A stretch of 64,000 nucleotides of DNA. Source: Bradyrhizobium hipponense (GTDB lineage: Bacteria; Pseudomonadota; Alphaproteobacteria; Rhizobiales; Xanthobacteraceae). Every line of letters begins with the position of its first letter. The stretch's first letter is position 1. Shown in pieces: positions 53,990-62,707 of the stretch. The translations under genes and the position numbers were made by a program. Under the pieces are notes generated by a model. That model had not been told where the DNA came from, searched no databases, and worked only from the letters and a program-made list of their open reading frames with translations. The DNA lies in the NCBI RefSeq assembly GCF_008123965.1, contig NZ_VSTH01000124.1, positions 1 through 64,000 of the forward strand. The letters are read 5' to 3'.

Positions 53990-55432
53990 CTACTGCCCCG
54001 AGGGCGTGCGCAATCCGTGCCAGGCGTCGCGGACCTGGTGGTAGTGCACCTCGGGTAGGTAGTCCGGCGTGTTCAGGCTCAGCGTCTTGACGTCGAGGCG
54101 GCCGACAGCGCTGAGCAGCGTGTAGGACGCGATCACGCGGTCGCGCAGCGCGCCGATCAGGCGGGCCCTGGCCTGGATCAGGTCGGCCTGCGAGTTCAAG
54201 ACGTCGACGGTCGTGCGCTGTCCGCCGGACGCTTCGCGCTGCACGCCTTGCAATGCCACGCTTGCCGCCTTCACTTCGGATTCCGAGGCCGAGACAGCGA
54301 TCTTGGCCCCCTCATTGGTGACCCAGGCGCTGGTCGCTGCCGTGCGCGCCTGGTTGCGCACTTGGTCGAGCACGAGCCGGCTCTGCGCCGTAATCTCCTT
54401 GGTCTGCCGCGTCTGCGAGGCGGCCTGGCCGCCATCATAGATTGGTGCGGTGACGTTGGCGACGATCGAGGCCTGGTCTTCTGCGAGGGTGCCGAGCGTC
54501 GGGTCGTTGTTGCGGCTGCGGCTGGCGCTGCCTTGAATGCTCGCGCTCGGCAGCAGCGTGCCTTCGGCAATGCGGATGGTGGTGGAGGCGACATCGACGT
54601 CGAAGCTGGCTGCCATCACCGCCGGATGCTCGCGGATCGCCATCGTCATCGCGTCCTCGCGGCTCCTTGGCAGATAGCGATCGACGACCTCGGCGGGCCG
54701 AAGCTGCGACGGGGTATTTCCGACCACCTGGGCGTAGGTCGCCTGGCTCACCGCCAGCGCGACTTCGGCGGCATTGAGATCGGCGAGCCCGCGGTTGAGC
54801 CGGGCCTCGGCCTGTGCACTGTCGGTCGGCGTGACGTCTCCGGCGTTGAGGCGGCGCTGGGTGACGGCGAGCGTCTCGCGCAGGAATGCGACGTTGGAGC
54901 GCTGCGCCTCGACCAGCGACTGGTTGGCCAGCACGTTGGTGTAGGCGGTTACAGCGTCCAGCAGCACGCCCTGGCCGACATTGCGCAGCGCCTCGCGGCC
55001 CGACTGCACCTGGAGCTCCGCCATCCGCACGCTGTTGGCGGTGCGGAAGCCATTGAACAGGGTCTGCGTCACGGTGACGCCGATAACCCATGGTTTCAGG
55101 TTCGCGGTCTGGATGGTGTTGTCGGGCAGCAAATTGCGCACCGACTGCAGACCGGCGCTGAGGCTTGCCACGATCTGCGGGCGGTAGCCGGCGAGCGCCT
55201 GCGGCACGTTCTCGTCGGTGGCGCGCTGCCGCGCTCGCTCGGCGTTGAGTTGCGGATTGGTCTGGTAGGCTTTTGCCAGCGCTTCCGGCAAGGCTTCAGC
55301 CTTGGCGGTGGCAGTCACGGCGCAGGACAGCGTCAGCGCGGTCCATGTCGCCAGGACAGGAGCCACGCCCGATCGATGCCGCATCATCACGCGACCAGCT
55401 CTGGCGGCACGCCCAATCATGTAATCCCGCAA
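53990..55432 (-). CDS. TolC-family outer-membrane channel
   Basis: A 480-residue outer-membrane efflux protein. A signal peptide (VLATWTALTLSCAVTATAKA) ends near residue 45 and is followed by the two repeated TolC halves: LPEALAKAYQTNPQLNAERA opens the first, VIGVTVTQTLFNGFRTANSV is a typical beta-strand turn, and DAMTMAIREHPAVMAASFDV opens the second. Conserved VLNSQADLIQARARLIGALR and TAYTNVLANQSLVEAQRSNV are the coiled helices of the tunnel. It would serve as the exit duct for tripartite pumps, possibly including the two adaptor-linked transporters in this window, though none is adjacent. Several in-frame ATGs exist at the N-terminus. Confidence 0.9.
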   Translation of the reverse strand: MRDYMIGRAARAGRVMMRHRSGVAPVLATWTALTLSCAVTATAKAEALPEALAKAYQTNPQLNAERARQRATDENVPQALAGYRPQIVASLSAGLQSVRNLLPDNTIQTANLKPWVIGVTVTQTLFNGFRTANSVRMAELQVQSGREALRNVGQGVLLDAVTAYTNVLANQSLVEAQRSNVAFLRETLAVTQRRLNAGDVTPTDSAQAEARLNRGLADLNAAEVALAVSQATYAQVVGNTPSQLRPAEVVDRYLPRSREDAMTMAIREHPAVMAASFDVDVASTTIRIAEGTLLPSASIQGSASRSRNNDPTLGTLAEDQASIVANVTAPIYDGGQAASQTRQTKEITAQSRLVLDQVRNQARTAATSAWVTNEGAKIAVSASESEVKAASVALQGVQREASGGQRTTVDVLNSQADLIQARARLIGALRDRVIASYTLLSAVGRLDVKTLSLNTPDYLPEVHYHQVRDAWHGLRTPSGQ

Positions 55433-55622
55433 ACTTTCGGCTGTCCGCCCCCGCCAACGGCCGCCCTCTTACCTGTTTAACCAGCGCCGGTCCCGCAGGC
55501 AAACTGCCGCGGGCAAAACCCCCATGTATTCCGTGCTTGTTGCAGCTTCGTCACAGGGATTCTGCTGGAGGCGTCAGAGCCTTACACCAGCCTTACCTGC
55601 GCTCGTCTTGCCGGTGCTCGCC

Positions 55623-56402
55623 TTAGCGGTTCTTGTTCACCGGCTTGCGCTTCTCGATGAACGCGGCCATGCCTTCGGAGCGATCTTCGAGCGCAAAGGT
55701 CGAATGGAACAGGTTGCGCTCGACGCTCATGCCCTCGGCGAGCGTGGTCTCGAAGGCGCGGTTGACCGCTTCCTTGGCCATCGCGACTGCGGGCCGTGAC
55801 ATCGCGGCGATCTTCTCGGCCGCCGCCATCACCTCGTCCATCAGCTTGTCAGCGGGCACGATGCGGCTGACGAGGCCGCTTCGCTCGGCTTCGGCTGCAT
55901 CCATCATGCGGCCGGTGAGGCAAAGGTCCATCGCCTTGGACTTGCCGATCGCGCGCGTCAGGCGCTGGGTGCCGCCGATGCCCGGGATAGTGCCGAGCGT
56001 GATTTCGGGCTGGCCGAATTTGGCCGTGTCGGCGGCGATGATGAAATCGCACATCATCGCGAGCTCGCAGCCGCCGCCGAGCGCAAAGCCTGCGACCGCG
56101 GCAATCGTCGGCTTGCGGCAGCGCGCGATGCGATCGCCGCCGATCGCGGCAAAGTCCTCGGAGAACATGTCAATGAAGCCCTTCGGCTGCATCTCCTTGA
56201 TGTCGGCGCCAGCGGCAAAGGCCTTCTCGCTGCCGGTCACGACGATGCAGCCGATCACGTCATCGGCCTCCAGATCGTCGACGGCGGAGGCGATCTCGCG
56301 GAACACGCCGAAGGAGAGCGCATTGAGCATCTTCGGCCGGTTCAGCTTGATGATGCCGACCGCGCCTTTGCTTTCGACGATGATGTGTTCGAACGTGCTC
56401 AT
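55623..56402 (-). CDS. enoyl-CoA hydratase
   Basis: A 259-residue crotonase-family protein, typical of enoyl-CoA hydratases acting in fatty-acid beta-oxidation. The oxyanion-hole region is EKAFAAGADIKEMQPK (about residues 59-74) and the glutamate pair falls in ALGGGCELAMMCDFIIAAD and FGQPEITLGTIPGIGGTQRL (about residues 109 and 140). Both catalytic glutamates (ELAM and PEIT) are present, consistent with hydratase rather than isomerase activity. The start at MSTFEHIIVESKG is family-typical; an ATG five codons upstream is possible. There is no operon partner. Confidence 0.92.
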   Translation of the reverse strand: MSTFEHIIVESKGAVGIIKLNRPKMLNALSFGVFREIASAVDDLEADDVIGCIVVTGSEKAFAAGADIKEMQPKGFIDMFSEDFAAIGGDRIARCRKPTIAAVAGFALGGGCELAMMCDFIIAADTAKFGQPEITLGTIPGIGGTQRLTRAIGKSKAMDLCLTGRMMDAAEAERSGLVSRIVPADKLMDEVMAAAEKIAAMSRPAVAMAKEAVNRAFETTLAEGMSVERNLFHSTFALEDRSEGMAAFIEKRKPVNKNR

Positions 56403-56516
56403 GCTCCACCCACGCATTTGAATGAGCGAGCAATGTGCCCGCTGGCGCGGTGGGCTTCAAGAGGGCCAAACGCCCCGCAGGGACGCGCGTGCCGCGCGCC
56501 CTTACGGAACCGGCCG

Positions 56517-57212
56517 TCAGGCCATGAACATGCGCGCGGCGGAGGCCAGCGTCAGCAGCGTGCCGACGCCGATGAAGATCTTGCCGATCAGCGAACTCTG
56601 GTCCCAGGCCGAATTCTGCTGGCTGCTCGCCATCACCGGCGCTGGTCGCGGTTGTGCGTCGGTCGCGGCAATAACCGCCTTCTGCGCAGTCGAACTGTCC
56701 TGTTGCAGGGCACGGTCGAGGTCGTTGAGCTGGTCGGGTGGGACCACTTGGTTCTCCGCGCCGGAGGTGGCGGTATCATCGGCCGCTGCCTGCACATTGT
56801 CGTTGGCGCGACCGGTCATCGCGGAGGCCGCCGCCGCGGGCGGAGTATCGCCGGCCGCGAGCTGTGCATTGGCGTCGGCGACTGCGGGCGGCATCTGGCT
56901 GGAGGCCGGCACGTCGCTGGCGGTCTTTGCATCGCCAGCCTTTGCATCGCCAGCCTTGGCGTCGTCTGCTTTTGTCGCCTCTTTCTTGTCCGCGCTGTCG
57001 CCCGAGGATTTCTGCGCCGTCTTGCTATCGGTGCGATGGTGAGAAGCTCGGCGCCGCTGCTTGCCGGATTTGACGTCATCTGCCTGTTTGCTGGCGCTGT
57101 CCTCCTTGGAGCTTGCGGTCGAGCTTGGCGCCGCCTGCGCCGCGCCGCCGAACAGCACGAATACCGCGGCCAAGAGAAGCAATGCCGCACGCCTGCTGGC
57201 TTTCAACATGTT
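56517..57212 (-). CDS. exported, low-complexity membrane-anchored protein
   Basis: A 231-residue protein of unknown function. It has a signal peptide or anchor (SRRAALLLLAAVFVLFGGAA), a long Ala/Ser/Asp/Lys-rich disordered middle including a tandem 5-residue repeat (DAKAGDAKAGDAKT, about residues 85-98), and a C-terminal membrane helix (SLIGKIFIGVGTLLTLASAA). Length and composition are typical of rapidly evolving envelope proteins; no domain is recognised. It could be tethered at both ends of the periplasm, but this is inference. It lies between the enoyl-CoA hydratase and the divergent ECF sigma gene. Confidence 0.7.
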   Translation of the reverse strand, partial: NMLKASRRAALLLLAAVFVLFGGAAQAAPSSTASSKEDSASKQADDVKSGKQRRRASHHRTDSKTAQKSSGDSADKKEATKADDAKAGDAKAGDAKTASDVPASSQMPPAVADANAQLAAGDTPPAAAASAMTGRANDNVQAAADDTATSGAENQVVPPDQLNDLDRALQQDSSTAQKAVIAATDAQPRPAPVMASSQQNSAWDQSSLIGKIFIGVGTLLTLASAARMFMA

Positions 57213-57496
57213 GAGGGTCTCCCCGATTGCGCCATCCCGAACCGAACAGAGACCCCGGCGCATGACGACAGCGGGGCAAAAAATGGGAATCTTCGGGCTA
57301 GACCGGGCGAAAGCGGGGCAAATCAGGGCAGCGCCCCAGCCACCCGGATGCGAGTCGAACCGATCGGTGTTATGAGCCTCCCGGCCTTTAGGATGGATCG
57401 GAGCCTTTGGGTTGCGTCCTGATCACGACTTCGTGATCTCTGGGGTGCCGGCGTAACAAATTGAAAGAGCGGCCGAATTGCCGTGTAGGAGCGCGC

Positions 57497-58042
57497 GTGC
57501 GCGGACGTGAGGACGAGTGGACCGGCCTGATGCGGTCGGCCATGGCAGGGGATGATGCAGCGTATCATCGTCTGTTGAGGGCGGTCACGCCGGTGCTGCG
57601 CGCTGCCGCGAGGCGCGGCCTGGCGCGGGCTGGGCAGCCTCCCGACCAGGCCGAGGATATCGTGCAGGAGATTTTGTTGGCGGTGCATCTGAAGCGACAC
57701 ACCTGGGACAGCGAAGCCCCCTTCGCGCCCTGGCTGTTCGCGATTGCCCGCAACAAGCTGATCGATGCGCTGCGGCGGCGGGGCCGGCGGATCTTCGTTA
57801 ACATCGACGACTTCGCCGAAGCGCTGCCGGGTGAAGCGCCGCAGGAGACGGCATCCGCGGGCGAGGTCGCGGCGCAGCTCGATACCTTGCCGCAGCGCCA
57901 ACGCGACGTGTTGCAGTCGATCGCGGTCGAAAGCGCCTCGATCAAGGATACGGCGGCAAGATTTTCGATGAGCGAAGGCGCGGTGCGGGTCGCGCTGCAT
58001 CGCGGACTTTCGGCCCTCACCGCCAAACTGCGGGACCACTAG
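57497..58042 (+). CDS. ECF sigma factor paired with NrsF
   Basis: A 181-residue extracytoplasmic-function sigma factor. Region 2 includes AGDDAAYHRLLRAVTPVLRA and QAEDIVQEILLAVHLKRHTW, and region 4 has LPQRQRDVLQSIAVESASIK with MSEGAVRVALHRGLSALTAK. The start is a GTG with AGGAG 5 bases upstream; an in-frame TTG at 57461 would give 12 more residues. The gene is followed at one base by an NrsF-type membrane protein, and this pairing is known for SigF-type sigma factors in Caulobacter and Bradyrhizobium that respond to heavy metal or oxidative stress, where NrsF cysteines sense the signal. Confidence 0.9.
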   Translation: MRGREDEWTGLMRSAMAGDDAAYHRLLRAVTPVLRAAARRGLARAGQPPDQAEDIVQEILLAVHLKRHTWDSEAPFAPWLFAIARNKLIDALRRRGRRIFVNIDDFAEALPGEAPQETASAGEVAAQLDTLPQRQRDVLQSIAVESASIKDTAARFSMSEGAVRVALHRGLSALTAKLRDH

Positions 58043-58043
58043 G

Positions 58044-58682
58044 ATGGATACCGACCAACTCATTCGCACGCTTGCGGCCGACAATGCCCACCGCGCCCCG
58101 CGCGTCGGCGCGATGCTGACCATGGCGCTGCTGGTGGCCGCACCCTTGTCGATCCTGATTTTCGCCACCTTCCTTGGCGTGCGTCCCGACCTGATGAGCG
58201 CCATGCACAATCCGTTCTTCGACATGAAGTTCGCGGTGACGCTGTCGCTCGCGATTCCCGCCATCATCGTCAGCCTGCACCTGTCGCGGCCCGAGGCTCT
58301 TTTGCGCGGTTGGGGCTGGTTGCTGCTGCTTCCCGTCGGCTTGCTTGCGGTCGCAATCGGCGGCGAGATGATGATGGCGCCTGCGATGCCTATGACGATG
58401 CGAATGGTCGGCAAGAACTCCAGGGTGTGCCTGTCTGCGATCCCGGCGATGTCGCTGCCGCTGCTTGCGGGCGCGCTGTTCGGGCTGCGACACGGCGCGC
58501 CGTCGCGCCCTGCGCTTGCAGGCGCGCTCGCTGGCCTCGTGTCAGCCGGGCTCGCCGCGACGCTCTACGCCTCGCACTGCACCGACGACTCTCCGTTGTT
58601 CGTCGCGACCTGGTACACACTGGCGACCGCGCTGGTGACCGCGATCGGTGCGCTGGTGGGATCGAAAGTGCTGCGCTACTGA
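58044..58682 (+). CDS. NrsF-family membrane anti-sigma factor (DUF1109)
   Basis: A 212-residue protein with six predicted membrane helices (for example TMALLVAAPLSILIFATFLG, KFAVTLSLAIPAIIVSLHLS and WLLLLPVGLLAVAIGGEMMM) and the DUF1109/NrsF features NPFFDMKFAVTL, RVCLSAIPAMSLPLLAGALF and ATLYASHCTDDSPLFVATWY. Two conserved cysteines (in SRVCLSAIP and SHCTDDSP) are the likely signal-sensing residues, as shown for Caulobacter NrsF. It is co-transcribed with, and inhibits, the ECF sigma encoded just upstream. Its 3' end overlaps the convergent DUF2336 gene by seven bases. Confidence 0.9.
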   Translation: MDTDQLIRTLAADNAHRAPRVGAMLTMALLVAAPLSILIFATFLGVRPDLMSAMHNPFFDMKFAVTLSLAIPAIIVSLHLSRPEALLRGWGWLLLLPVGLLAVAIGGEMMMAPAMPMTMRMVGKNSRVCLSAIPAMSLPLLAGALFGLRHGAPSRPALAGALAGLVSAGLAATLYASHCTDDSPLFVATWYTLATALVTAIGALVGSKVLRY

Positions 58683-59782
58683 GCAGCCGGCGTCGCGCCC
58701 TGTTGCATGCGGTGAAAGCGCAGCACCTGCTGCGCGGTCGAGCTGCGCAGGGCCTCGTACGTGTCGCGCAGGGTCAGCGTGTCCGTCTGCGGGCCGCCGG
58801 ATAATTTTTCGCGCATGGCGATAATGGCGCGCACGCTCGGCCACGACATGCCAGCGACCTTGGCGAGGAGCATCACGCCCTCGGTGCGGCTCTCGATCAT
58901 GATGCTCTCGGCAGTCTCGACCGAGACGCCGGCGAGCGCGGCGAGCCCTGCGGTGGTCTCGTCGAACTTGCCCTGCTCGGCGAAGGTCGCGACCTGGAAT
59001 TCGTTGAGACGGCCGTCGTCGTGCAGCGACTTCACCAGCGCCCGCGCCATCTCGACCTGCCTCGTCACGGCGGCGACGCGAACCCGCCGGGCGACTTCCT
59101 GCACCACACTCGAGACTTCGTCGGCGAGCTCCGGATGGGCAGCTTCGAGCTTCTTGCGCACGTCGAGCGACGCTTTCGCGACCAGCTTCAGGTAATGATG
59201 GCGCGGCAGGTCGGGCCGCAGGCCGATGCAGCTGGCGAGGTCGTCGTCGCGTTCAGCGCGTGTGACGAGCTCGGTGAGGCTTCCCTCGGAGAGCTGCGCG
59301 CCCGGATTCTTGACGGTCGATTGCACCACCTCTTCGTCGCCGCGCGTCACCAGCACGTCGCTCAATGCTTCGGAGAGCACCCGCCGCAACGAGATCGCCT
59401 TGAGATGCGCCTGGCCCCTGCTGTGCGCAATCTCGATCAGGGTTACCTCATCCAGGCGCTCCGACTTCGTCAGCACGGGGCCGGCGACCTCGATGACCTC
59501 GTCGAGCGCGAGCGTGCGGATGGTTTTGGGCGGCGCGGCCGCCATCGGCGCGAGGCGGTCGGCAAGCAGCGCCCTGGCCGACGTTTCGATTTGCCCGATC
59601 AGGCACTGGAAGACGTCGTCGAACAGCCGGACATGGTCGTCGGAATAGTCCAACGCGTTGTTGACGAAGAGATCGGTGATCCGGCGCAGCGTCTCGACGC
59701 GGCGTGCGACGGTGCCGTGCGAGAGTGCCGCCTGCAATTCGTCGAGCAGATTTTCGGCTGGCTTGGCGGATTTGGATCTCAT
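58676..59782 (-). CDS. DUF2336-domain protein
   Basis: A 368-residue, largely helical soluble protein of the DUF2336 family. Recognisable regions are RRVETLRRITDLFVNNALDY with SDDHVRLFDDVFQCLI near the N-terminus, RTLALDEVIEVAGPVLTKSE, LIEIAHSRGQAHLKAISLRR, and a C-terminal ETTAGLAALAGVSVETAESI. The helical repeats resemble HEAT-like units. The family has no established role; some members are encoded next to signalling genes, as here (NrsF/ECF sigma on one side, a GGDEF protein on the other). Start is firm (MRSKSAKPAENLL). The gap to the GGDEF gene is 63 bases, so the two leftward genes may be co-transcribed. Confidence 0.82.
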   Translation of the reverse strand: MRSKSAKPAENLLDELQAALSHGTVARRVETLRRITDLFVNNALDYSDDHVRLFDDVFQCLIGQIETSARALLADRLAPMAAAPPKTIRTLALDEVIEVAGPVLTKSERLDEVTLIEIAHSRGQAHLKAISLRRVLSEALSDVLVTRGDEEVVQSTVKNPGAQLSEGSLTELVTRAERDDDLASCIGLRPDLPRHHYLKLVAKASLDVRKKLEAAHPELADEVSSVVQEVARRVRVAAVTRQVEMARALVKSLHDDGRLNEFQVATFAEQGKFDETTAGLAALAGVSVETAESIMIESRTEGVMLLAKVAGMSWPSVRAIIAMREKLSGGPQTDTLTLRDTYEALRSSTAQQVLRFHRMQQGATPAAQ

Positions 59783-59845
59783 AGCCCTGTCCTGGAGCGT
59801 TCGATCCCGCGGCGGCTTCTGCGCGCCCCGGAGGAAATGGATTGG

Positions 59846-61003
59846 TCAGCTCGATGCAATGCGGTTGCGCCCTTGCGCCTTGGCCGAATAGAGTGCGCGG
59901 TCGGCGCGCGCGAGAAACGTGTCGGCAGTATCGTTGTCGCGCAGCGTTACGACGCCGGCTGAAATCGTCACGCGCATGCCGGGGGAGAATGCGCTCCAGT
60001 CGAGGTCCGCGACGATTCCGCGCAGCCGATCGAGCATGCGCGACGCGACGTCGCCCGCCATTCCCGGCAGCAACAGCAAAAATTCCTCGCCGCCGTAACG
60101 GCCGAAACGATCGGCGGGGCGGATGTTGGCAAAAATCGTGATCGCGAAGGTGCGCAGCACCTCGTCGCCGACGGGATGACCGTGCGCGTCGTTGATGCGC
60201 TTGAACCAGTCGAGATCGATCAGTGCGATCGCGCAAGGCGCGGCCGCCTGCCGCGATATTTCAATCTCGGCGTCGAGATGCCGCATGATGCAGCGGCGGT
60301 TGTAGGAGCCGGTGAGCTCGTCGAGTTCGGCGAGTTCCTCGATGCGCTGATATGCGGCCTTCAGCTCGATGCTGCGCCGGTACAGGATCTTCCGCAGCGT
60401 GGCGCCGAATAGCCCGAGAAAGGCACACTGGCCGATCACCAGGACGAAGCAAAGCATCGAGGCGGTGCGCTCGAGGCGGGTTCCGACGGGAAGTCCGATC
60501 GGCAGGTCCGAGGCCAGGAAGACCAAACCGAGTCCGCAGGTTGCGAGACCCCAGGTGACCATCGCCTGGCTCGACGTCATGCGCAGCGTACCGAAGGCGA
60601 AGATCAGGAACAGGACGGCGATGAAGGCGATCCCGACTGTCGGCGCCGACACCAGGAACACGAACTGCAGCGCCATGTGCGCTGAGATCTGGAACACGGT
60701 GAGATAGTGATCGCTGTGGCGGTCGCCGACGCCGGCTTCCGACAGCACAGTGAATGTGCCGATGATGAGCAGGCCGCCGAGCCAGAACAGCGAGGGAACG
60801 GCCATCGCGACCGCGCCGTCATGGGCGTACAGCAGCAGAACCGCCGCGCCGAGCGAGTAGCTTGCGACCTGGCCGGCATACATCTGGCGACGCTGCCGCA
60901 CGCGCCGCGCGCGCATCTGCGGCATCGTCGCGTCGGAGGTCAACGCGAGATCCGCGGCTTCTGCGGCATTCCGGTCCGGGAGGGATGTCGCGGCCGTGCT
61001 CAT
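59846..61003 (-). CDS. membrane-anchored GGDEF diguanylate cyclase
   Basis: A 385-residue protein that makes cyclic di-GMP. The N-terminal half (about residues 40-210) has about six membrane helices (for example VASYSLGAAVLLLYAHDGAV and IAFIAVLFLIFAFGTL), resembling a MASE-type sensor. The C-terminal GGDEF domain carries the active GGEEF variant (GRYGGEEFLLLLPG, about residue 305) and the product-inhibition I-site RxxD (RPAD) five residues before it. DLDWFKRINDAHGHPVGDEV gives the metal-binding Asp. It is thus likely an active, feedback-inhibited cyclase. It lies upstream of the DUF2336 gene on the same strand. Confidence 0.93.
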   Translation of the reverse strand: MSTAATSLPDRNAAEAADLALTSDATMPQMRARRVRQRRQMYAGQVASYSLGAAVLLLYAHDGAVAMAVPSLFWLGGLLIIGTFTVLSEAGVGDRHSDHYLTVFQISAHMALQFVFLVSAPTVGIAFIAVLFLIFAFGTLRMTSSQAMVTWGLATCGLGLVFLASDLPIGLPVGTRLERTASMLCFVLVIGQCAFLGLFGATLRKILYRRSIELKAAYQRIEELAELDELTGSYNRRCIMRHLDAEIEISRQAAAPCAIALIDLDWFKRINDAHGHPVGDEVLRTFAITIFANIRPADRFGRYGGEEFLLLLPGMAGDVASRMLDRLRGIVADLDWSAFSPGMRVTISAGVVTLRDNDTADTFLARADRALYSAKAQGRNRIASS

Positions 61004-61430
61004 GGTCTCGCCATTGGTGGATGTCAGTCCAAAAATCTACGTGGCAAGCCTTTAGGTTTGGTATCCTCGCCCGGCGAATCCAGGCTTGCTGCACGGCCAA
61101 ACGGTCTTGATCCGATAGGGAAATTAGCGAGCGATTAGGGATCGCCGGCAATCGGGCCGCGGGGCCTTCAGGATGCGCTGCGCAAGGCTGTGTTATGGAC
61201 TGAGGCTTGGTAAGGTCGCGGGGCCTTGCGCGGTCTTCGGCGGGAAAGTGTTTTAGTATTATGTTACCGACATGGATGAGGGCGGTCCGGCGCCCTGGAC
61301 GGCCACAGGAAAATACGCCGATGTGGGGTAGATCACGCGGGCGCCCGTATGAACGCGGTAGGTTGAAGATTCTTGCATCTTCCGTCGAACCGTCCGCCGT
61401 TCCGACCCGACCAACTTTGCGAGACGGCCT
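61004..61430. other. divergent intergenic region, no gene recognised
   Basis: 427 bases between the GGDEF gene and the ECF sigma operon. It includes TTTTAGTATTATGTTAC (61250-61266), the only AT-rich patch, which may belong to the sigma operon promoter. No EcfG motif or coding frame was seen; short frames on both strands lack support. Confidence 0.4.
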
Positions 61431-62000
61431 TTGAGCGTGACACAGGCGGCTTCGGACGAGATCCTGATCGCCCGGATCGCTCAAGGCGACCGGCTCGCCA
61501 TGCAGGTGCTGTACGGGCGGCACCATGTCAGGGTGTATCGGTTCGGTCTGAGGCTCGTGCGGGACGAGCAGAAGGCGGAAGACCTCATTAGCGAGGTATT
61601 TCTCGACGTCTGGCGCCAAGCCGGCAAGTTCGAGGGCCGATCCGCCGTTTCCACCTGGCTGCTGGCAATCACCCGATTCAAGGCCCTGTCTGCGCTCCGG
61701 CGCAGGAAGGATTTTGAGTTGGACGACGACGCCGCGAATGCGATCGAGGATACGTCAGACGATCCGGAAACGGTGGTGCAGAAGAAGGATACCAGTGCAG
61801 CGTTGCGGGAGTGTTTGACGGGCCTCTCGCCGGACCATCGGGAAATCGTCGATCTCGTCTATTACCACGAGAAGTCCGTGGAAGAAGTGGCCGAAATCGT
61901 CGGGATACCGGAGAACACTGTGAAGACGCGCTTGTTCTATGCGCGCAAGAAATTGGCCGAACTGCTGAAGGCAGCCGGCATTGAGCGAGGCTGGCCATGA
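61431..62000 (+). CDS. ECF sigma factor (RpoE-like)
   Basis: A 189-residue sigma factor. Region 2 reads RIAQGDRLAMQVLYGRHHVR and KAEDLISEVFLDVWRQAGKF, followed by STWLLAITRFKALSALRRRK. Region 4 has LTGLSPDHREIVDLVYYHEK and SVEEVAEIVGIPENTVKTRL. It clusters with RpoE/ECF26-type sequences by eye. The start is taken as TTG at 61431 (SVTQAASDE follows); GTG at 61437 is nearly as likely. The stop overlaps the downstream anti-sigma gene by four bases. Confidence 0.92.
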   Translation: MSVTQAASDEILIARIAQGDRLAMQVLYGRHHVRVYRFGLRLVRDEQKAEDLISEVFLDVWRQAGKFEGRSAVSTWLLAITRFKALSALRRRKDFELDDDAANAIEDTSDDPETVVQKKDTSAALRECLTGLSPDHREIVDLVYYHEKSVEEVAEIVGIPENTVKTRLFYARKKLAELLKAAGIERGWP

Positions 62001-62692
62001 TGGCATTGAGCAAGAAGATGCTGGAGCAAGAGCCCAGCGAAATCGAGATGCTGCTGCCGTGGCATGCCGCCGGCACGCTGAACGCCCGTGACGCCCGCCG
62101 CATCGAGGAGGCGCTGGCGCGGGATCCGGCGCTCGCCAGGCAATATGCTGCGATCCGCGGCGAGTACGAGGAAACCATCCATTTGAACGAGAGCCTCGGC
62201 GCGCCGTCGGCACGCGCGATGCAGAAGTTGTTCGCCGCGATCGACGCCGAGCCTGCGCGGGCAACGGGCGCGCTGCCGCTATCGGCGCGCATCTCGACCT
62301 TCTTCGCGAGCCTGTCGCCCCGCGCGCTGGCCTGGTCGGCAAGCCTCGGCGCGATCGCCCTGCTGCTCCAGGCCGGTGTCATTGGCGCCGTGCTGATGAA
62401 GAGCCAGACCGCAACCTTTCAGACGGCCTCGCTCTCCACCAACCCCTCGATCACGCGCGAGCTGGGAGCCGCCTCCGCACCGGCGCGCGCGCTGGTGCGT
62501 TTCACGCCCGAGGCGCGCGTGGCCGACATCACCTCGCTGCTCGACAGCTATCAGGCCTCGATCATCGACGGCGCCAAGGGCGGTATGTTCCGCCTCCAGT
62601 TCGACAGGGCGATGAGCCAGGACGAGCTCGCTTCGCTACTCGGCAAGATGCAGCGCGAGAAGTTCGTCAATCTCGCCGTGGCGGCGCCGTAA
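61997..62692 (+). CDS. membrane anti-sigma factor
   Basis: A 231-residue protein whose first half is cytosolic and helical (EIEMLLPWHAAGTLNARDAR, with RIEEALARDPALARQYAAIR), as in anti-sigma factors with a degenerate zinc-finger (no Cys pair). One membrane helix follows (ALAWSASLGAIALLLQAGVI, about residues 112-132) and then a periplasmic domain ending FVNLAVAAP. By overlap with the ECF sigma gene it should be its regulator. The periplasmic domain (VRFTPEARVADITSLLDSYQ, then FDRAMSQDELASLL) resembles that seen in some proteobacterial families beside subtilisin-like proteases, and the next gene is one. Confidence 0.85.
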   Translation: MMALSKKMLEQEPSEIEMLLPWHAAGTLNARDARRIEEALARDPALARQYAAIRGEYEETIHLNESLGAPSARAMQKLFAAIDAEPARATGALPLSARISTFFASLSPRALAWSASLGAIALLLQAGVIGAVLMKSQTATFQTASLSTNPSITRELGAASAPARALVRFTPEARVADITSLLDSYQASIIDGAKGGMFRLQFDRAMSQDELASLLGKMQREKFVNLAVAAP

Positions 62693-62707
62693 GGCGTCCC
62701 TGAGATC